Shown here piece by piece: positions 63,341 through 64,000 of a DNA stretch of 64,000 bases. Each line of letters begins with the position of its first letter. Positions within the stretch are counted from its first letter, which is position 1. Made by a program: the position numbers and the translations under genes. The stretch lies in assembly GCA_037074705.1 (NCBI GenBank), contig CM073592.1, positions 52,498,129 through 52,562,128 of the forward strand, in the 5' to 3' direction. The notes below the pieces were generated by a model. It ran no database searches, was not told the origin of the DNA, and was given only the letters and a program-made list of their open reading frames with translations. The DNA is from Zhengitettix transpicula (taxonomy: Eukaryota > Arthropoda > Insecta > Orthoptera > Tetrigidae).

Positions 63341-64000
63341 TTAATTAAATTAATTGAATTATAATATTAATCGTCTATTTGGTCCTAATTAATAATATCT
63401 TACTATTTCACAAAATGTTATTCCTTCAACTATATCTTACTATGTTTGTCGTGTCTTAGATATTTAAGGGTGATTAAATTTTCTCCAATCTTCTGTACAT
63501 TTCTTTGCTATTTCATTAATGTTCATGTACGACAAATAACTGTCCCGGCTATTGCTTATTACCTCATAAATTCTACTTCAATCTAGTAACGGTCCGCGTT
63601 TGCCTCTTAAAATGTTCACTCTCACCCTCCTTTACAAATTTCTTGTCTTAATTATAATATAATCCATGACATTTTTCTCAAACATCTCATTCTGCACCTC
63701 TTACAGCGATATGATATTAAATTATAGATTTTATTTTGTGCACAAGTGATCAGTTTTTGGTGCGTGTTTCATATTTTATTTCCATACGAGTACTATGCCT
63801 TTTCATTTTATTTATTTATTCTATTAGTCCTTGAATGAGGAAATTTGATACTCCTTTATTTCCCTGTCCAACATAACTAAAAATGCTATAAACTAATAAC
63901 TCGAAAAATCCTTCAACGTTACGTATGCATACAAATTAAATACGCACTAGGTAAAATAATTATTTTAGACAATTTACTATATGGAATTACGAAACAAACG
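63341..64000. other. Gene-free AT-rich end of window
   Basis: No supported feature. Confidence 0.4.

Overview
This is eukaryotic, AT-rich nuclear DNA with spliced genes, AATAAA signals and many degraded transposons of insect type: mariner, RTE-like and jockey/CR1-like LINEs, a non-autonomous Helitron, tRNA-derived SINEs and Penelope-like remnants. An insect, perhaps a polyneopteran such as a cockroach or termite, is my best guess; the species cannot be fixed from the sequence.

Coding content is concentrated in the first 15.7 kb. A large gene on the + strand (303-9836, three exons, 2428 aa if spliced as modelled) starts with a 6.2-kb exon encoding many degenerate repeats that look like OB-fold or cold-shock-like beta domains. 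A shorter gene on the - strand (15716-11171, three exons, 470 aa) converges on it. The short protein is homologous to the C-terminal part of the long one. Both genes have the same two intron positions and phases (phase 1, then phase 0), and both proteins end with a [K/R]-x-T-Q-T motif, the form bound by dynein light chain LC8. I do not recognise the family by name. The pair is the most interesting content of the window: an inverted partial duplication of an apparently undescribed multi-repeat protein family.

From 15.7 to 38 kb the DNA is mostly transposon-derived: Penelope-like remnants (16.2, 18.3, 23.0, 30.4 kb), a dead mariner (19.5-20.0 kb), a Helitron-type element (20.9-21.5 kb), a recent 5'-truncated LINE with a perfect 15-bp target duplication (27.24-28.39 kb), and two inverted copies of a TGTGGT...ACCACA element of about 1 kb, both inside TA microsatellites (30.8-32.4 and 36.7-37.7 kb). 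One of these copies carries a poly(A)-tailed SINE-like insertion and a 208-bp tandem duplication.

From 38 to 64 kb I see no convincing protein gene. The stretch holds GC-richer islands in AT-rich sequence (candidate regulatory DNA), paired CRE palindromes at 39.64 kb, a hairpin-rich block at 42.74-42.95 kb, a second dead mariner (49.6 kb), a hAT-like terminus (53.9 kb), a tRNA-derived SINE (56.9 kb), a LINE fragment split by a nested insertion (59-60.3 kb) and a composite repeat (62.8-63.2 kb).
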